Positions 1-8,313 of a DNA stretch of 64,000 bases are shown here, in pieces. Source of the DNA: Ruminococcus sp. AM22-13 (GTDB lineage Bacteria > Bacillota > Clostridia > Lachnospirales > Lachnospiraceae); assembly GCF_003471165.1 (NCBI RefSeq), contig NZ_QRIL01000012.1, positions 1-64,000 of the forward strand, read 5' to 3'. A program made the translations under genes and the position numbers. The notes below the pieces were generated by a model. That model did no database searches. It was not told the DNA's origin and worked only from the letters and a program-made list of their open reading frames with translations. The stretch's first letter is position 1. Every line of letters begins with the position of its first letter.

Positions 1-429
1 TATATAGTATGAAAAAACAGTTTTTCAGCGGCGTCCCTATAGAGGTGAGGGAATTCTTGCTACGGTTGTTAAATATATCCTTGCAGCTCATCTTTCCGGA
101 CATCAATGGTGTCAGGGAAAGAGCCCGGAATACTTCATCTGTATTTTTGTTTTTCAGATAAATCGGTTAGGTATTTCCTTATTCGTTAAGTATAGTCCTC
201 TTTTATATGCCCATTTTATCAGAAAATATCACAACTTACCAGACAACAATTATGAATAAATCCTGAAGCAGAAAATAAAAATTCAGATTAAATGATTTTC
301 TGCAAAATAAATATCTGGTATAATAGTTTATGAGATGCACAGATTTACAGTTATGAAATTTGTGTCTTATTATGTAAATTACGAACTGAGAAGTGGAATG
401 TTAAATTTTATCAGAGGGAGGACACCACA
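1..429. other. Intergenic region, no gene supported
   Basis: No convincing coding sequence is seen. Short open frames run through bases 10-162 and 55-258, but they lack a ribosome binding site and a recognisable protein family. The last part is AT-rich and has a TATAAT at 319-324, a possible -10 box for the LUD-domain gene, without a good -35. The strong site GGGAGG lies just before the gene at 430. Confidence 0.5.
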
Positions 430-1056
430 ATGGATGCAAACATGAAAAAAAGAAATGAACTTTTGGCAAAAACAGTGATTAAGGGACTGGAATCCCGCAA
501 TATGTCCGGGTATTATGCAAAAGATAAAGAAACAGCATTAAAGCAGGCCCTGGAACTGATCCCAAACGGAAGCACAATCGCCATGGGCGGATGCATGAGT
601 GCACATGAGATCGGTCTGGTCAAAGCTCTGCAGGATGGAGATTATAATTATATTGACCGCGCAAAGCTTGAACCTCGTGAGGGACTTATGGCAGCCTATG
701 ATGCAGATTTCTTTTTATCCAGTGCCAATGCAGTCACAGATGATGGCGTTCTTGTCAATATTGATGGCAATTCCAACCGTGTATCCTGCATCGCCCAGGG
801 CCCGAAAAAAGTAATTTTTATTGTAGGTATAAACAAAGTCTGTTCAGATCTTGACAGTGCAATGAAGCGTGCCAGAAATGTAGCAGCTACAGCTAATGCA
901 CAGAGATTTGATATCAAAACTCCATGTAAGGAAACCGGAAAATGCTTTGACTGCAAATCCCCGGATACCATTTGCTGTCAGTTTCTGATCACCAGATATT
1001 CCAGACATAAAGACAGAATCCATGTGATTCTGGTAAATGACACACTTGGGATGTAA
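430..1056 (+). CDS. LUD domain protein (lactate utilization family)
   Basis: 208 residues forming a single LUD (DUF162) domain. The family includes LutC/YkgG-type proteins, which take part in lactate or related hydroxy-acid oxidation. The conserved stretch around residues 110-136 (NIDGNSNRV, then GPKKVIFIVG) is typical. A Cys cluster (C166, C172, C175, C182, C183) sits near the C-terminus, as in the stand-alone clostridial subgroup. No lutA or lutB neighbour is present, so the protein is probably not part of a LutABC complex. The start is set by GGGAGG seven to ten bases upstream. The exact substrate is unknown. Confidence 0.85.
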   Translation: MDANMKKRNELLAKTVIKGLESRNMSGYYAKDKETALKQALELIPNGSTIAMGGCMSAHEIGLVKALQDGDYNYIDRAKLEPREGLMAAYDADFFLSSANAVTDDGVLVNIDGNSNRVSCIAQGPKKVIFIVGINKVCSDLDSAMKRARNVAATANAQRFDIKTPCKETGKCFDCKSPDTICCQFLITRYSRHKDRIHVILVNDTLGM

Positions 1057-1101
1057 CCAAATCAAGTAAGTCCCTGGCTTCGATTGAACACAAATAATAA
1101 A

Positions 1102-1150
1102 AAAGAACAGTCTCATTGACGCATAATAAGTCAAAGGGGCTGTTCTTTTT
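1102..1150 (+). terminator. Intrinsic terminator after LUD gene
   Basis: AAAGAACAG (1102-1110) pairs with CTGTTCTTT (1140-1148). An inner TGAC/GTCA pairing and a run of T follow. It lies 45 bases past the stop codon of the LUD gene. Confidence 0.8.
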
Positions 1151-1240
1151 TGGAAAACAATAGGTCTGAAAAAGTCAATATCTGTATCATGTAAATCAAT
1201 ACCGGAATGGTTTCTGACACAGAATCCTAATATAATATCC

Positions 1241-1354
1241 ATGCGGCGATATATATCTGTATGTATTGCCAGTCCAATGGCATGGATCGGAGCCTGTGCA
1301 CTTTTGATCCCGGTTTATTATAAGATGATGAAGGAAATTGTGCAGCATTACTGA
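1241..1354 (+). pseudogene. C-terminal remnant of a membrane transporter (MATE-like)
   Basis: A 37-codon open frame encodes a hydrophobic segment with the pattern SPMAWIGACALLIPVYY followed by a charged end. This resembles the last transmembrane helix of MATE-family efflux proteins. No upstream part of such a gene is present and no good ribosome binding site precedes it. I read it as a decayed remnant; the family assignment is by eye only. Confidence 0.35.
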
Positions 1355-1365
1355 GAATGGAGTGA
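1345..1365 (+). repeat. Dispersed hairpin repeat, copy 1
   Basis: GCATTACTGAGAATGGAGTG is nearly the same as the sequence at 11990-12011 and related to 6053-6077. Here ATTACT pairs with AGTAAT at about 1380, giving a hairpin. All three copies are intergenic in the chromosomal part. Confidence 0.5.
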
Positions 1366-1485
1366 CGAGTGCGAGTAATAAAATTTTGAGATAACAGCCG
1401 TAAGGGATACTTTACAATAGAAAAACGGATAAAAATGTGCTATGCTATCAACAAACAGAAATTCGTTGATTAAGGAGAGTGAATT

Positions 1486-1932
1486 ATGCGTTTTGTAATT
1501 CAGAGAGTAATGCATTCAAAAGTGACAATTAATGGTGAAGTACGAGGCCAGATAGGCAAGGGCTTTATGGTTCTTATCGGAGTAGGAGAAGAAGATACCG
1601 TTGAAATCGCAGATAAAATGATTCATAAAATGGTTAATATGCGTATTTTCGAAGATGAAAACGGTAAGACAAACCTTGGCCTGAAGGAGGTGGGCGGAAG
1701 TCTTCTGCTTATTTCCCAGTTCACATTATATGCTGACTGTAAAAGAGGAAACAGACCTTCCTTTATAAGAGCAGGGGCCCCTGATATGGCTGAAAATCTG
1801 TACAAATACATAATTGCCAGATGCAAAGAACACATTGATATTGTTGAGCAGGGAGAATTTGGGGCAGATATGAAAGTGGAGCTTGTGAATGACGGTCCCT
1901 TTACAGTCATATTGGACAGTAATGAATTATAA
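1486..1932 (+). CDS. dtd: D-aminoacyl-tRNA deacylase
   Basis: 148 residues, the usual DTD length. The enzyme hydrolyses D-aminoacyl-tRNA (and glycyl-tRNA-Ala) in the cytoplasm, recycling tRNA and preventing D-amino acid misincorporation. Both family motifs are present: SQFTLYAD at about residues 79-86 and NDGPFTV near 137, whose Gly-Pro forms the chiral filter. The N-terminal MRFVIQRV is also typical. AAGGAGAG lies eight bases upstream of the ATG. It stands alone, with proC next downstream after 130 bases. Confidence 0.96.
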   Translation: MRFVIQRVMHSKVTINGEVRGQIGKGFMVLIGVGEEDTVEIADKMIHKMVNMRIFEDENGKTNLGLKEVGGSLLLISQFTLYADCKRGNRPSFIRAGAPDMAENLYKYIIARCKEHIDIVEQGEFGADMKVELVNDGPFTVILDSNEL

Positions 1933-2064
1933 TTATCTGTAACTGTTCAGTATTTTACGGCAGATTGCTGGATGATTATCATTATCTATAACAAGAAAAA
2001 GATATGAAAAAAGCAGTTATAAATTATCAGAAAACAACAGGAATTGCAAGAGAGGAGCAGATTT

Positions 2065-2859
2065 ATGAAAATCGGATTTATCGGATGCGGAAATATGGCT
2101 TCTGCCATGATCAGTGGTATGCTGAAAAAAGGACTTTATAAAAAAGATGAGATTATTGTTTCCAATCTTACAGAAGAAGGAAGCAAACGAAGCAGAGAAA
2201 AGCTGGGAGTGGTTACAACCCTGGATAACCATGAAGTGGTAAAAAACACAAAACTGGTTTTCCTGGCAGTGAAACCACAGTTTTATGAAGAAGTGCTGAA
2301 TGAAGTAAAAGGTGAACTGACACCGGAACACACAGTCGTAGGTATTGCACCGGGGAAAACTCTTGCCTGGTTAGAAGAAAAATGTGGACAGCCTCTGAAC
2401 GTGGTAAGAATGATGCCGAATACTCCTGCTCAGGTTGGTGAGGGGATGACAGGCGTATGTGCCAATGAGAAAGTATCGGCAGAAGAACTGGCTCAGATCT
2501 GTGAGATCACAGACAGCTTTGGACGTACAGAAGTAGTTCCGGAGCGTCTGATGGACGCAGTAAGTGCTGTAAGCGGATGTTCACCTGCATATGTTTTTAT
2601 GTTCATAGAAGCAATGGCAGATGCTGCGGTAGCCCAGGGAATGCCAAGAAAACAGGCTTATCAGTTTGCTGCACAGGCTTTACTTGGAAGCGCAAAAATG
2701 GTACTGGAAACAGGCATGCATCCGGGAGAACTGAAGGATATGGTATGTTCACCGGCCGGAAGTACCATTGAGGGGGTAAGAATCCTGGAACAGAATGGAT
2801 TCAGAAGTGCTGTTTTTGAAGCTCTGAATGGAGCTGCTGAAAAAGGTAAAAAGATGTAA
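2065..2859 (+). CDS. proC: Pyrroline-5-carboxylate reductase
   Basis: 264 residues. Catalyses the last step of proline synthesis, NAD(P)H-dependent reduction of 1-pyrroline-5-carboxylate. The N-terminal dinucleotide-binding loop GFIGCGNMA, the VVRMMPNTPAQVGEG stretch and the C-terminal dimerization segment (VCSPAGSTIEG) are all typical of ProC. An in-frame upstream TTG exists at 2044, but AGAGGAG at 2051-2057 fits the ATG at 2065 and the protein then begins at the usual position. It ends before a strong terminator shared with the convergent CYTH gene. Confidence 0.96.
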   Translation: MKIGFIGCGNMASAMISGMLKKGLYKKDEIIVSNLTEEGSKRSREKLGVVTTLDNHEVVKNTKLVFLAVKPQFYEEVLNEVKGELTPEHTVVGIAPGKTLAWLEEKCGQPLNVVRMMPNTPAQVGEGMTGVCANEKVSAEELAQICEITDSFGRTEVVPERLMDAVSAVSGCSPAYVFMFIEAMADAAVAQGMPRKQAYQFAAQALLGSAKMVLETGMHPGELKDMVCSPAGSTIEGVRILEQNGFRSAVFEALNGAAEKGKKM

Positions 2860-2863
2860 TCTC

Positions 2864-2985
2864 AGTAACTCTAAGGCTCTGAAAATCCGCTAAAACCATA
2901 AAAAATCCGCTCAAACTCGCCGCAAAGCGGCTCAGACAGTGAGCGGATTTTTTATAACGCGAATTTCCAGAACCTAAGAGTTACT
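2864..2985. terminator. Bidirectional terminator inside a long inverted repeat
   Basis: AAAAATCCGCTCA (2901-2913) pairs with TGAGCGGATTTTT (2940-2952), with an inner GCCGC/GCGGC stem. Outside this, AGTAACTC near 2864 and GAGTTACT ending at 2985 form a second, wider inverted repeat. It sits between convergent proC and the CYTH gene, so it can stop transcription from both sides. Confidence 0.8.
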
Positions 2986-3035
2986 ACAATTCCTGCAAAT
3001 ACATATTAACAGAACAATATTTCGAAGCTGTTTTA

Positions 3036-3491
3036 TTATAAATTTCCTTGACTCAGACGACTGTTATGATATTTACCGGAGTTCGTAACATCTTCGCCAA
3101 ACCATACAGGTGGATTATAACTGAGTGCCTGTTCTTCAGAAGAAAATTCCACTTCTGCGAGATAGAGTCCTTCATAAGGAGCATCAAATACATCCAGTTC
3201 AATGGTGAGTCCATCTTTTTCCGGGATAAGATAGCGTGTTTTGGAAATGAGAATTCCGTCAGCTTTTGGACGCATATGTTCATAGGATTCTTTTGTAAGT
3301 GGAAGATTATATTCCTCACGGGTCATAAGACCTTTGGATTTATAGGTAAGATAGTAGTTATCATCCTCTTTGCGGATACGGACTACCGGTGCAGTGGATA
3401 AATAGCCCTGTTCAAGTTTATGATGTGGATAAGCATCAAGATCTGCAGGCAGGTTTTCCTTGGATATTAAAAATTTACGTTCGATTTCCAT
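3036..3491 (-). CDS. CYTH domain protein (triphosphate tunnel metalloenzyme)
   Basis: 151 residues. The protein starts with MEIERKFLI, the ExExK signature of the CYTH superfamily, whose members (inorganic triphosphatase, thiamine triphosphatase, class IV adenylate cyclase) hydrolyse triphosphates inside an eight-stranded tunnel. Repeated Arg/Lys and Glu strands follow (RIRKED, YLTYKSKG, IELDVF, AEVEF). Stand-alone bacterial members of this length are most often inorganic triphosphatases; the substrate here is not shown by the sequence. It is convergent with proC. Confidence 0.88.
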   Translation of the reverse strand: MEIERKFLISKENLPADLDAYPHHKLEQGYLSTAPVVRIRKEDDNYYLTYKSKGLMTREEYNLPLTKESYEHMRPKADGILISKTRYLIPEKDGLTIELDVFDAPYEGLYLAEVEFSSEEQALSYNPPVWFGEDVTNSGKYHNSRLSQGNL

Positions 3492-3631
3492 TTCATTCAG
3501 TTCCTCCGTTGAAAGTGTGTCGGTTTTTTATTGTGTGCTATAATGATAATAGCATAGACAGAAAGACAATAAAATATAAAAATTTTGTGATAAAGAAAGT
3601 AGGAAATAGCATGGGACAGGAGGAAAAATAT

Positions 3632-5128
3632 ATGGATGAATACATAAAAGAAATATCAGAAAAAATTGAAGATAAAAAAGAATATTATGCTGAAATCAGC
3701 AATAAAATCTGGGAGTATGCAGAACCTAGATTTCAGGAATATAAATCCTCTGAATTACTTCAGCAGTCATTAAAGGAAGAGGAATTTTCCATAAAATCAA
3801 ATCTGGCAGGTGAGGAAACGGCATTTATTGCAGAATACGGTTCCGGAAAACCGGTTATAGGATTTCTTGGCGAGTTCGATGCTCTGCCGGAACTTTCGCA
3901 GAAAGCAGATGCTGCCGAGAGAATCCCGGAAGAAAAAATATCAGATTCAAAATATGAAAGCATTCAGGAAAGGGAAAAGAAACAAAATCCAGATTCAGGA
4001 CATACTGATAATTGTGGCCATGGCTGCGGTCACCAGCTTATCGGAACAGGTACCCTTGCCTCCGTCATCGCATTAAAAGACTTCATGAAAGAACACAAGC
4101 TGAAAGGAACAATCCGCTACTACGGCTGTCCTGCAGAAGAAAACGCCGGCGGCAAAGCATTTCTTGTCCGCGACGGTTATTTCAACGACTGCGATCTTGC
4201 CCTTTGCTGGCACCCGGAACAGGGCCGGAGAGCATGCTACGGAAGCACCAAAGCAAACTTCCGGGTATTTTTCACATTCCACGGAACCCCTGCTCACGCC
4301 TCCATGTGCCCGGAACTCGGCCGTTCCGCACTGGATGCAGTAGAGCTGATGGATGTAGGCGTAAACTACATGCGCGAACACATGATAGACGAAGCCAGAA
4401 TCCATTACGCCATCACCGACACAGGCGGAGACGCGCCAAATGTAGTCCAGTCCAGAGCCCAGGTACTCTACGCTATCCGTGCCCCAAAGATTACCCAGGT
4501 AAAAGAGCTCTACAACCGTGTCTGCAACATAGCCAAAGGTGCCGCCCTCATGACCGAAACCACCGTAGAAATCCGCCAGGTAGCTGCATATTCCAATCTG
4601 ATCTCCAACAAAATCCTGGCAGACCACATGAACACATACCTCGAAAAACTTGGCCCAATCACTTATACCGAACAAGAATATACCTACGCCCAAAATTTCC
4701 AGCAAGCCCTCTCAGACCAGGACAAAAAACAACTCCCGGCCATCGCCCGGGATTATTTCGGCCCGAATGCAACCGAAGCAATGAAAAAACCAATCTTTGA
4801 GCCAATCGCGTATCAAAACTTATACAGCGACCTCAAATACTCCACCGACGTAGGTGACGTAAGCTGGATTGTCCCAACCGTCCACCTTAACATCCCCACA
4901 TTTGCCGCCGGAACCGCCCTCCACTCCTGGCAGGCAGTCGCCCAGGGCAGATCCACCATTGCCCACAAAGGAATGCTTTATGCCGCCAAAATCATGGCTC
5001 TCACCGCTATAGATTTCTTGCAAACTCCAAAACTGGTAGAAGATGCTAAAAAAGAGCTGGTAGAAACCCTGGATGGCGAAACATACCCCAACCCCTTACC
5101 TGAAGATCTGATTCCAGAAATCTGGTAG
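3632..5128 (+). CDS. M20 family amidohydrolase, AbgB-like
   Basis: 498 residues, close to AbgB (p-aminobenzoyl-glutamate hydrolase subunit B). The family cleaves amide bonds with a di-metal centre. Metal-binding motifs are visible: DNCGHGCGHQ at about residues 127-136 and CWHPEQ near 190. A charged insertion of some 25 residues precedes the first motif. An ATG at 3611 is possible, but AGGAGG (3618-3623) fits the ATG at 3632. No AbgA or AbgT partner is seen, so the substrate may be another N-acyl amino acid. Codon use changes inside the gene from A/T-ending before about 4,080 to strongly C-ending afterwards. Confidence 0.85.
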   Translation: MDEYIKEISEKIEDKKEYYAEISNKIWEYAEPRFQEYKSSELLQQSLKEEEFSIKSNLAGEETAFIAEYGSGKPVIGFLGEFDALPELSQKADAAERIPEEKISDSKYESIQEREKKQNPDSGHTDNCGHGCGHQLIGTGTLASVIALKDFMKEHKLKGTIRYYGCPAEENAGGKAFLVRDGYFNDCDLALCWHPEQGRRACYGSTKANFRVFFTFHGTPAHASMCPELGRSALDAVELMDVGVNYMREHMIDEARIHYAITDTGGDAPNVVQSRAQVLYAIRAPKITQVKELYNRVCNIAKGAALMTETTVEIRQVAAYSNLISNKILADHMNTYLEKLGPITYTEQEYTYAQNFQQALSDQDKKQLPAIARDYFGPNATEAMKKPIFEPIAYQNLYSDLKYSTDVGDVSWIVPTVHLNIPTFAAGTALHSWQAVAQGRSTIAHKGMLYAAKIMALTAIDFLQTPKLVEDAKKELVETLDGETYPNPLPEDLIPEIW

Positions 5129-5250
5129 ATTTTAAAACATTGTAACTAAGCATAAAAAATGCTATAATCCTTTTCAGAAATACAATAGAAAATACAATAG
5201 AATTGCTATAGAACAATCCAATAAAAATCACCCAGGAGGTATCTCGAAAA

Positions 5251-5811
5251 ATGAGCAAAAAAGCATACATCTTCCTGGCCGACGGATTCGAAGACATCGA
5301 AGGTCTCACCGTAGTAGACCTTCTCCGCCGCGCCGGAATCGACATCAAAACCGTATCCATCAAAGAAACCACCCAGATCCAGACATCCCACGGCATCACC
5401 ATGCTCACCGACACAACATTTACAGAAACCAGCTTCACCGATGCCGATATCCTCGTTCTCCCAGGTGGAATGCCAGGAACAAAATACCTTGCAGCATACA
5501 AACCACTCACCGACCTCCTGACAGATTTCAACAACAAAGGCAAAAAAATCGCAGCCATCTGCGCAGCTCCAAGCGTATTCTCAGGACTTGGTTTTCTCAA
5601 AGACAAAAAAGCCACATCCTACCCGTCATTCATGGAAGTCATTGCCAAAGATGGCGCCCAGACCAGTGAAGACAGTGTAGTAACAGATGGAAATATCACT
5701 ACCAGCCGAGGTCTTGGAACAGCCATAGATTTCGCACTTTCCATCATCGAACAGCTTGAAAGCAAAGAAAAAGCAGACGAAATCGCAGAGTCCATAGTAT
5801 ACAAACGCTAA
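5251..5811 (+). CDS. DJ-1/PfpI (ThiJ) family protein
   Basis: 186 residues of the DJ-1 superfamily. The nucleophile elbow AAICAAPSV places the reactive Cys at 104, with the family Glu at 15 or 18 in DGFEDIE. Bacterial YajL-like members protect against oxidative or carbonyl damage, but the actual role is unproven. AGGAGGT lies 11 bases upstream. It follows the AbgB-like gene by 122 bases and shares its C-rich third codon positions, unlike the A/T-rich genes before and after. Confidence 0.9.
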   Translation: MSKKAYIFLADGFEDIEGLTVVDLLRRAGIDIKTVSIKETTQIQTSHGITMLTDTTFTETSFTDADILVLPGGMPGTKYLAAYKPLTDLLTDFNNKGKKIAAICAAPSVFSGLGFLKDKKATSYPSFMEVIAKDGAQTSEDSVVTDGNITTSRGLGTAIDFALSIIEQLESKEKADEIAESIVYKR

Positions 5812-6217
5812 AGAATCCGCAGAAACCTTGTATTTCCGCGAATTTTCTGCGAAAAAACACTAGCACTTTTAGTTTTTTTGTGCTATACTGCTACAATGAC
5901 TGTAAATATATAATTAAGTTATAGACAGGCCTTTTGCGTTACTGTCCACGGGGAATATTCCGCGAGGTGTTTTTTGTGAACGGAGTTCACGGAAAACCCG
6001 AGACATACCGCGCGAATTTATGCGATAGCATAAATTCTGTGCATCGCGAAGCGTGTTACTGGGCACGGAGTGAACAGTGACTCTCCCGCTTCTGTAAATG
6101 GTGGGAGCGGAGCTTAGACTTGAATATATAGAAATAGGTAAAAACTGTGAATGATATAACGCAGCTGAAAAAACCAGTCGCAAATTATAACCTGAAAATT
6201 AAGGAGGAACACGTAAC
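5812..6217 (+). repeat. Hairpin-rich intergenic region upstream of tig
   Basis: No gene is seen. Several perfect stems occur: CGCAGAAA/TTTCTGCG right after the DJ-1 gene, TAGCAC/GTGCTA near 5860-5885 around a T-run (a likely terminator), GTGAAC-GGA-GTTCAC (5976-5990), GAATTTATGC-GATA-GCATAAATTC (6014-6037) and CTCCC/GGGAG (6082-6108). The cluster resembles a palindromic repeat family rather than a leader. The last 60 bases lead to the tig ribosome binding site. Confidence 0.55.
6053..6077 (+). repeat. Dispersed hairpin repeat, copy 2
   Basis: GTGTTACTGGGCACGGAGTG followed by AACAG matches the core TTACT-GAGTGA pattern of the copies at 1345 and 11990. GTTACTG can pair with CAGTGAC just downstream. 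Confidence 0.45.
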
Positions 6218-7504
6218 ATGAGTTTACAGGTGGAAAAAATGGAAAAAAACATGGCGAAACTTACTATCGAAGTTGCCGCTGAAGATTTAGAGAAAGCTAT
6301 GCAGAACGCATATCAGAAAGCAAAAGGAAGAATCTCCATTCCTGGATTCCGTAAAGGAAAAGCTCCAAGAAAAATGATCGAGCAGATGTATGGAAAAGGA
6401 GTATTCCTTGAAGATGCTGTTAACGCTCTGATTCCGGAACACTACAGCAAAGCTTTAGCTGAATGCGAACTTGAGATCGTTTCCCAGCCAACAATCGACA
6501 TCACACAGGCTGAGCCGGGAAAAGCATTTATCTTTACAGCAGAAGTAGCTACTAAACCGGAAGTTACATTAGGTGACTACAAAGGTGTAGAAGTACCGAA
6601 GACTGAGATCACAGTAACAGATGAAGACGTAGATGCTGAGATCAAGAAAGAGCAGGAGAAAAACTCCAGAACAATTAACGTAGAAGACCGCGGAGCTCAG
6701 TTACAGGATGTTGTAACAATCGACTTCGAAGGATCCGTAGACGGAGTACCATTTGACGGCGGACAGGCTACAGAATATCCTCTGACACTTGGTTCCAACA
6801 CATTCATCCCGGGATTCGAGGATCAGCTTGTTGGCGCTAAAGTTGGCGATGATGTAGACGTTAAAGTTACATTCCCTGAAGAATATCAGGCAAAAGAACT
6901 TGCCGGCAAAGAAGCGATTTTCAAATGCGCGGTTAAGAAAATCGAAGCAAAAGAACTTCCGGAACTGGATGACGATTTTGCAAAAGATGTTTCTGAGTTC
7001 GATACACTTGCAGAGTACAAAGAACACGTTAAGACAAACCTTGTAGAAAGAAAAGAAAACGAAGCAAAACGTGCAAAAGAAGATGCAGCAGTAGATAAAG
7101 CAATCGAAAATGCACAGATGGATATTCCGGAAGCTATGCTTCAGACACAGTGCCGTCAGATGCTTGATGACTTCAGCAGAAGAATGCAGTCTCAGGGATT
7201 ATCCATGGATCAGTACTTCCAGTTCACAGGCATGACAGCTGAGAAGATGATGGAAGACATGAAACCACAGGCATTAAAGAGAATCCAGACAAGACTGGTT
7301 CTTGAGAAAGTTGCAGAAGCTGAGAACATTCAGCCAACAGAGGAAGAAGTAAATGAAGAAATCTCCAAGATGGCTGAAGCATACAAAATGGAAGCTGACA
7401 AGTTAAAAGAATTACTTGGAGAGCGTGAACTTGAGCAGATGAAGAAAGACATGGCTGTTCAGAAAGCAGTTACTGTTATCGCTGACGCTGCTAAAGAAGT
7501 TTAA
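6218..7504 (+). CDS. tig: Trigger factor, ribosome-associated chaperone
   Basis: 428 residues, the usual length. Trigger factor binds ribosomal protein L23 at the exit tunnel and shields nascent chains. The ribosome-binding signature GFRKGKAPR is at about residues 43-51. A FKBP-type prolyl isomerase domain follows (FEGSVDGVPFDGG to PGFEDQL, about residues 168-202), then the long helical C-terminal substrate arm. AAGGAGGA lies ten bases before the ATG. It heads the tig-clpP-clpX-lon series, a standard protein quality-control cluster. Confidence 0.97.
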   Translation: MSLQVEKMEKNMAKLTIEVAAEDLEKAMQNAYQKAKGRISIPGFRKGKAPRKMIEQMYGKGVFLEDAVNALIPEHYSKALAECELEIVSQPTIDITQAEPGKAFIFTAEVATKPEVTLGDYKGVEVPKTEITVTDEDVDAEIKKEQEKNSRTINVEDRGAQLQDVVTIDFEGSVDGVPFDGGQATEYPLTLGSNTFIPGFEDQLVGAKVGDDVDVKVTFPEEYQAKELAGKEAIFKCAVKKIEAKELPELDDDFAKDVSEFDTLAEYKEHVKTNLVERKENEAKRAKEDAAVDKAIENAQMDIPEAMLQTQCRQMLDDFSRRMQSQGLSMDQYFQFTGMTAEKMMEDMKPQALKRIQTRLVLEKVAEAENIQPTEEEVNEEISKMAEAYKMEADKLKELLGERELEQMKKDMAVQKAVTVIADAAKEV

Positions 7505-7599
7505 TTTTAAAGTAATCAAATTTTAATACGGGAGAGAGGCAGACTTATCTGTTTCTTCTTCCCGGAAAAAAAGTCAGCCGCGAAAATGGAGGCGTTTAT

Positions 7600-8181
7600 A
7601 TGAGTTTAGTACCTTATGTCATTGAACAGACAAGCAGGGGAGAGAGAAGCTACGACATCTATTCAAGGCTTCTGAAAGACAGAATTATTTTTCTGGGTGA
7701 GGAAGTAAATGATGTGAGTGCAGGACTGATCGTATCACAGCTTCTTTTCCTGGAAGCAGAAGATCCTGGTAAAGATATCCAGTTGTATATCAACAGCCCG
7801 GGCGGTTCCGTAACAGCCGGCATGGCAATTTATGATACCATGCAGTACATCAAATGCGATGTTTCCACCATTTGTCTTGGAATGGCTGCCAGCATGGGAG
7901 CATTTCTTCTGGCAGGAGGTGCAAAGGGCAAGAGATTTGCTCTTCCGCATTCTACAATCATGATCCATCAGCCATCCGGTGGTGCACAGGGTCAGGCAAC
8001 AGAGATTCAGATCGTGGCGGATCATATCGCACAGACAAAGAGAACTTTAAATGAATTATTGGCTGCAAATACCGGTCAGCCGATAGAAGTTGTTGAGCGT
8101 GATACAGATCGGGACAACTATATGACTGCTGAAGAAGCAAAGGCATATGGACTGATTGACGGTGTAGTCATGCATAAATAA
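7600..8181 (+). CDS. clpP: ATP-dependent Clp protease proteolytic subunit
   Basis: 193 residues. Serine protease that forms the two-ring, fourteen-subunit chamber and degrades substrates fed by ClpX or ClpC. The catalytic triad is visible: Ser98 in GMAASMG, His123 in MIHQPSGG and Asp172 in DRDNYM. The N-terminal LVPYVIEQT is typical. TGGAGG lies eight to twelve bases upstream of the ATG. It sits between tig and clpX; two hairpin terminators separate it from clpX, so the genes may be transcribed separately in part. Confidence 0.97.
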   Translation: MSLVPYVIEQTSRGERSYDIYSRLLKDRIIFLGEEVNDVSAGLIVSQLLFLEAEDPGKDIQLYINSPGGSVTAGMAIYDTMQYIKCDVSTICLGMAASMGAFLLAGGAKGKRFALPHSTIMIHQPSGGAQGQATEIQIVADHIAQTKRTLNELLAANTGQPIEVVERDTDRDNYMTAEEAKAYGLIDGVVMHK

Positions 8182-8191
8182 TGCGAAAGAT

Positions 8192-8222
8192 AAGACTCCT
8201 GTGAATCATCACAGGAGTCTTA
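8192..8222 (+). terminator. Intrinsic terminator after clpP
   Basis: AAGACTCCTGTGA (8192-8204) pairs perfectly with TCACAGGAGTCTT (8209-8221) around a four-base loop; a short T/A-rich tail follows. Confidence 0.8.
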
Positions 8223-8253
8223 TTATATCACTAAAGCGACCCGCCGCAGGCGG

Positions 8254-8282
8254 AGAATCCTGCAAAGCAGGATTCTTTTTTA
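8254..8282 (+). terminator. Second intrinsic terminator between clpP and clpX
   Basis: AGAATCCTGC-AAA-GCAGGATTCT (8254-8276) is followed by a T-run. A small CCGCC/GGCGG stem precedes it. The clpX start is 30 bases beyond, so clpX probably has its own promoter upstream or depends on read-through. Confidence 0.75.
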
Positions 8283-8313
8283 AATCAAATTTAGAAAGGA
8301 TAGACATAAATTC

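Noticed and set aside
10..162. 50-codon frame at the window start
   Set aside because: No ribosome binding site, no family, and surrounding sequence is non-coding in character.
4012..4800. 262-codon frame in another phase within the AbgB-like gene
   Set aside because: Its composition (Arg/Pro/His-rich) comes from the C-ending codons of the real gene; no ribosome binding site or family.
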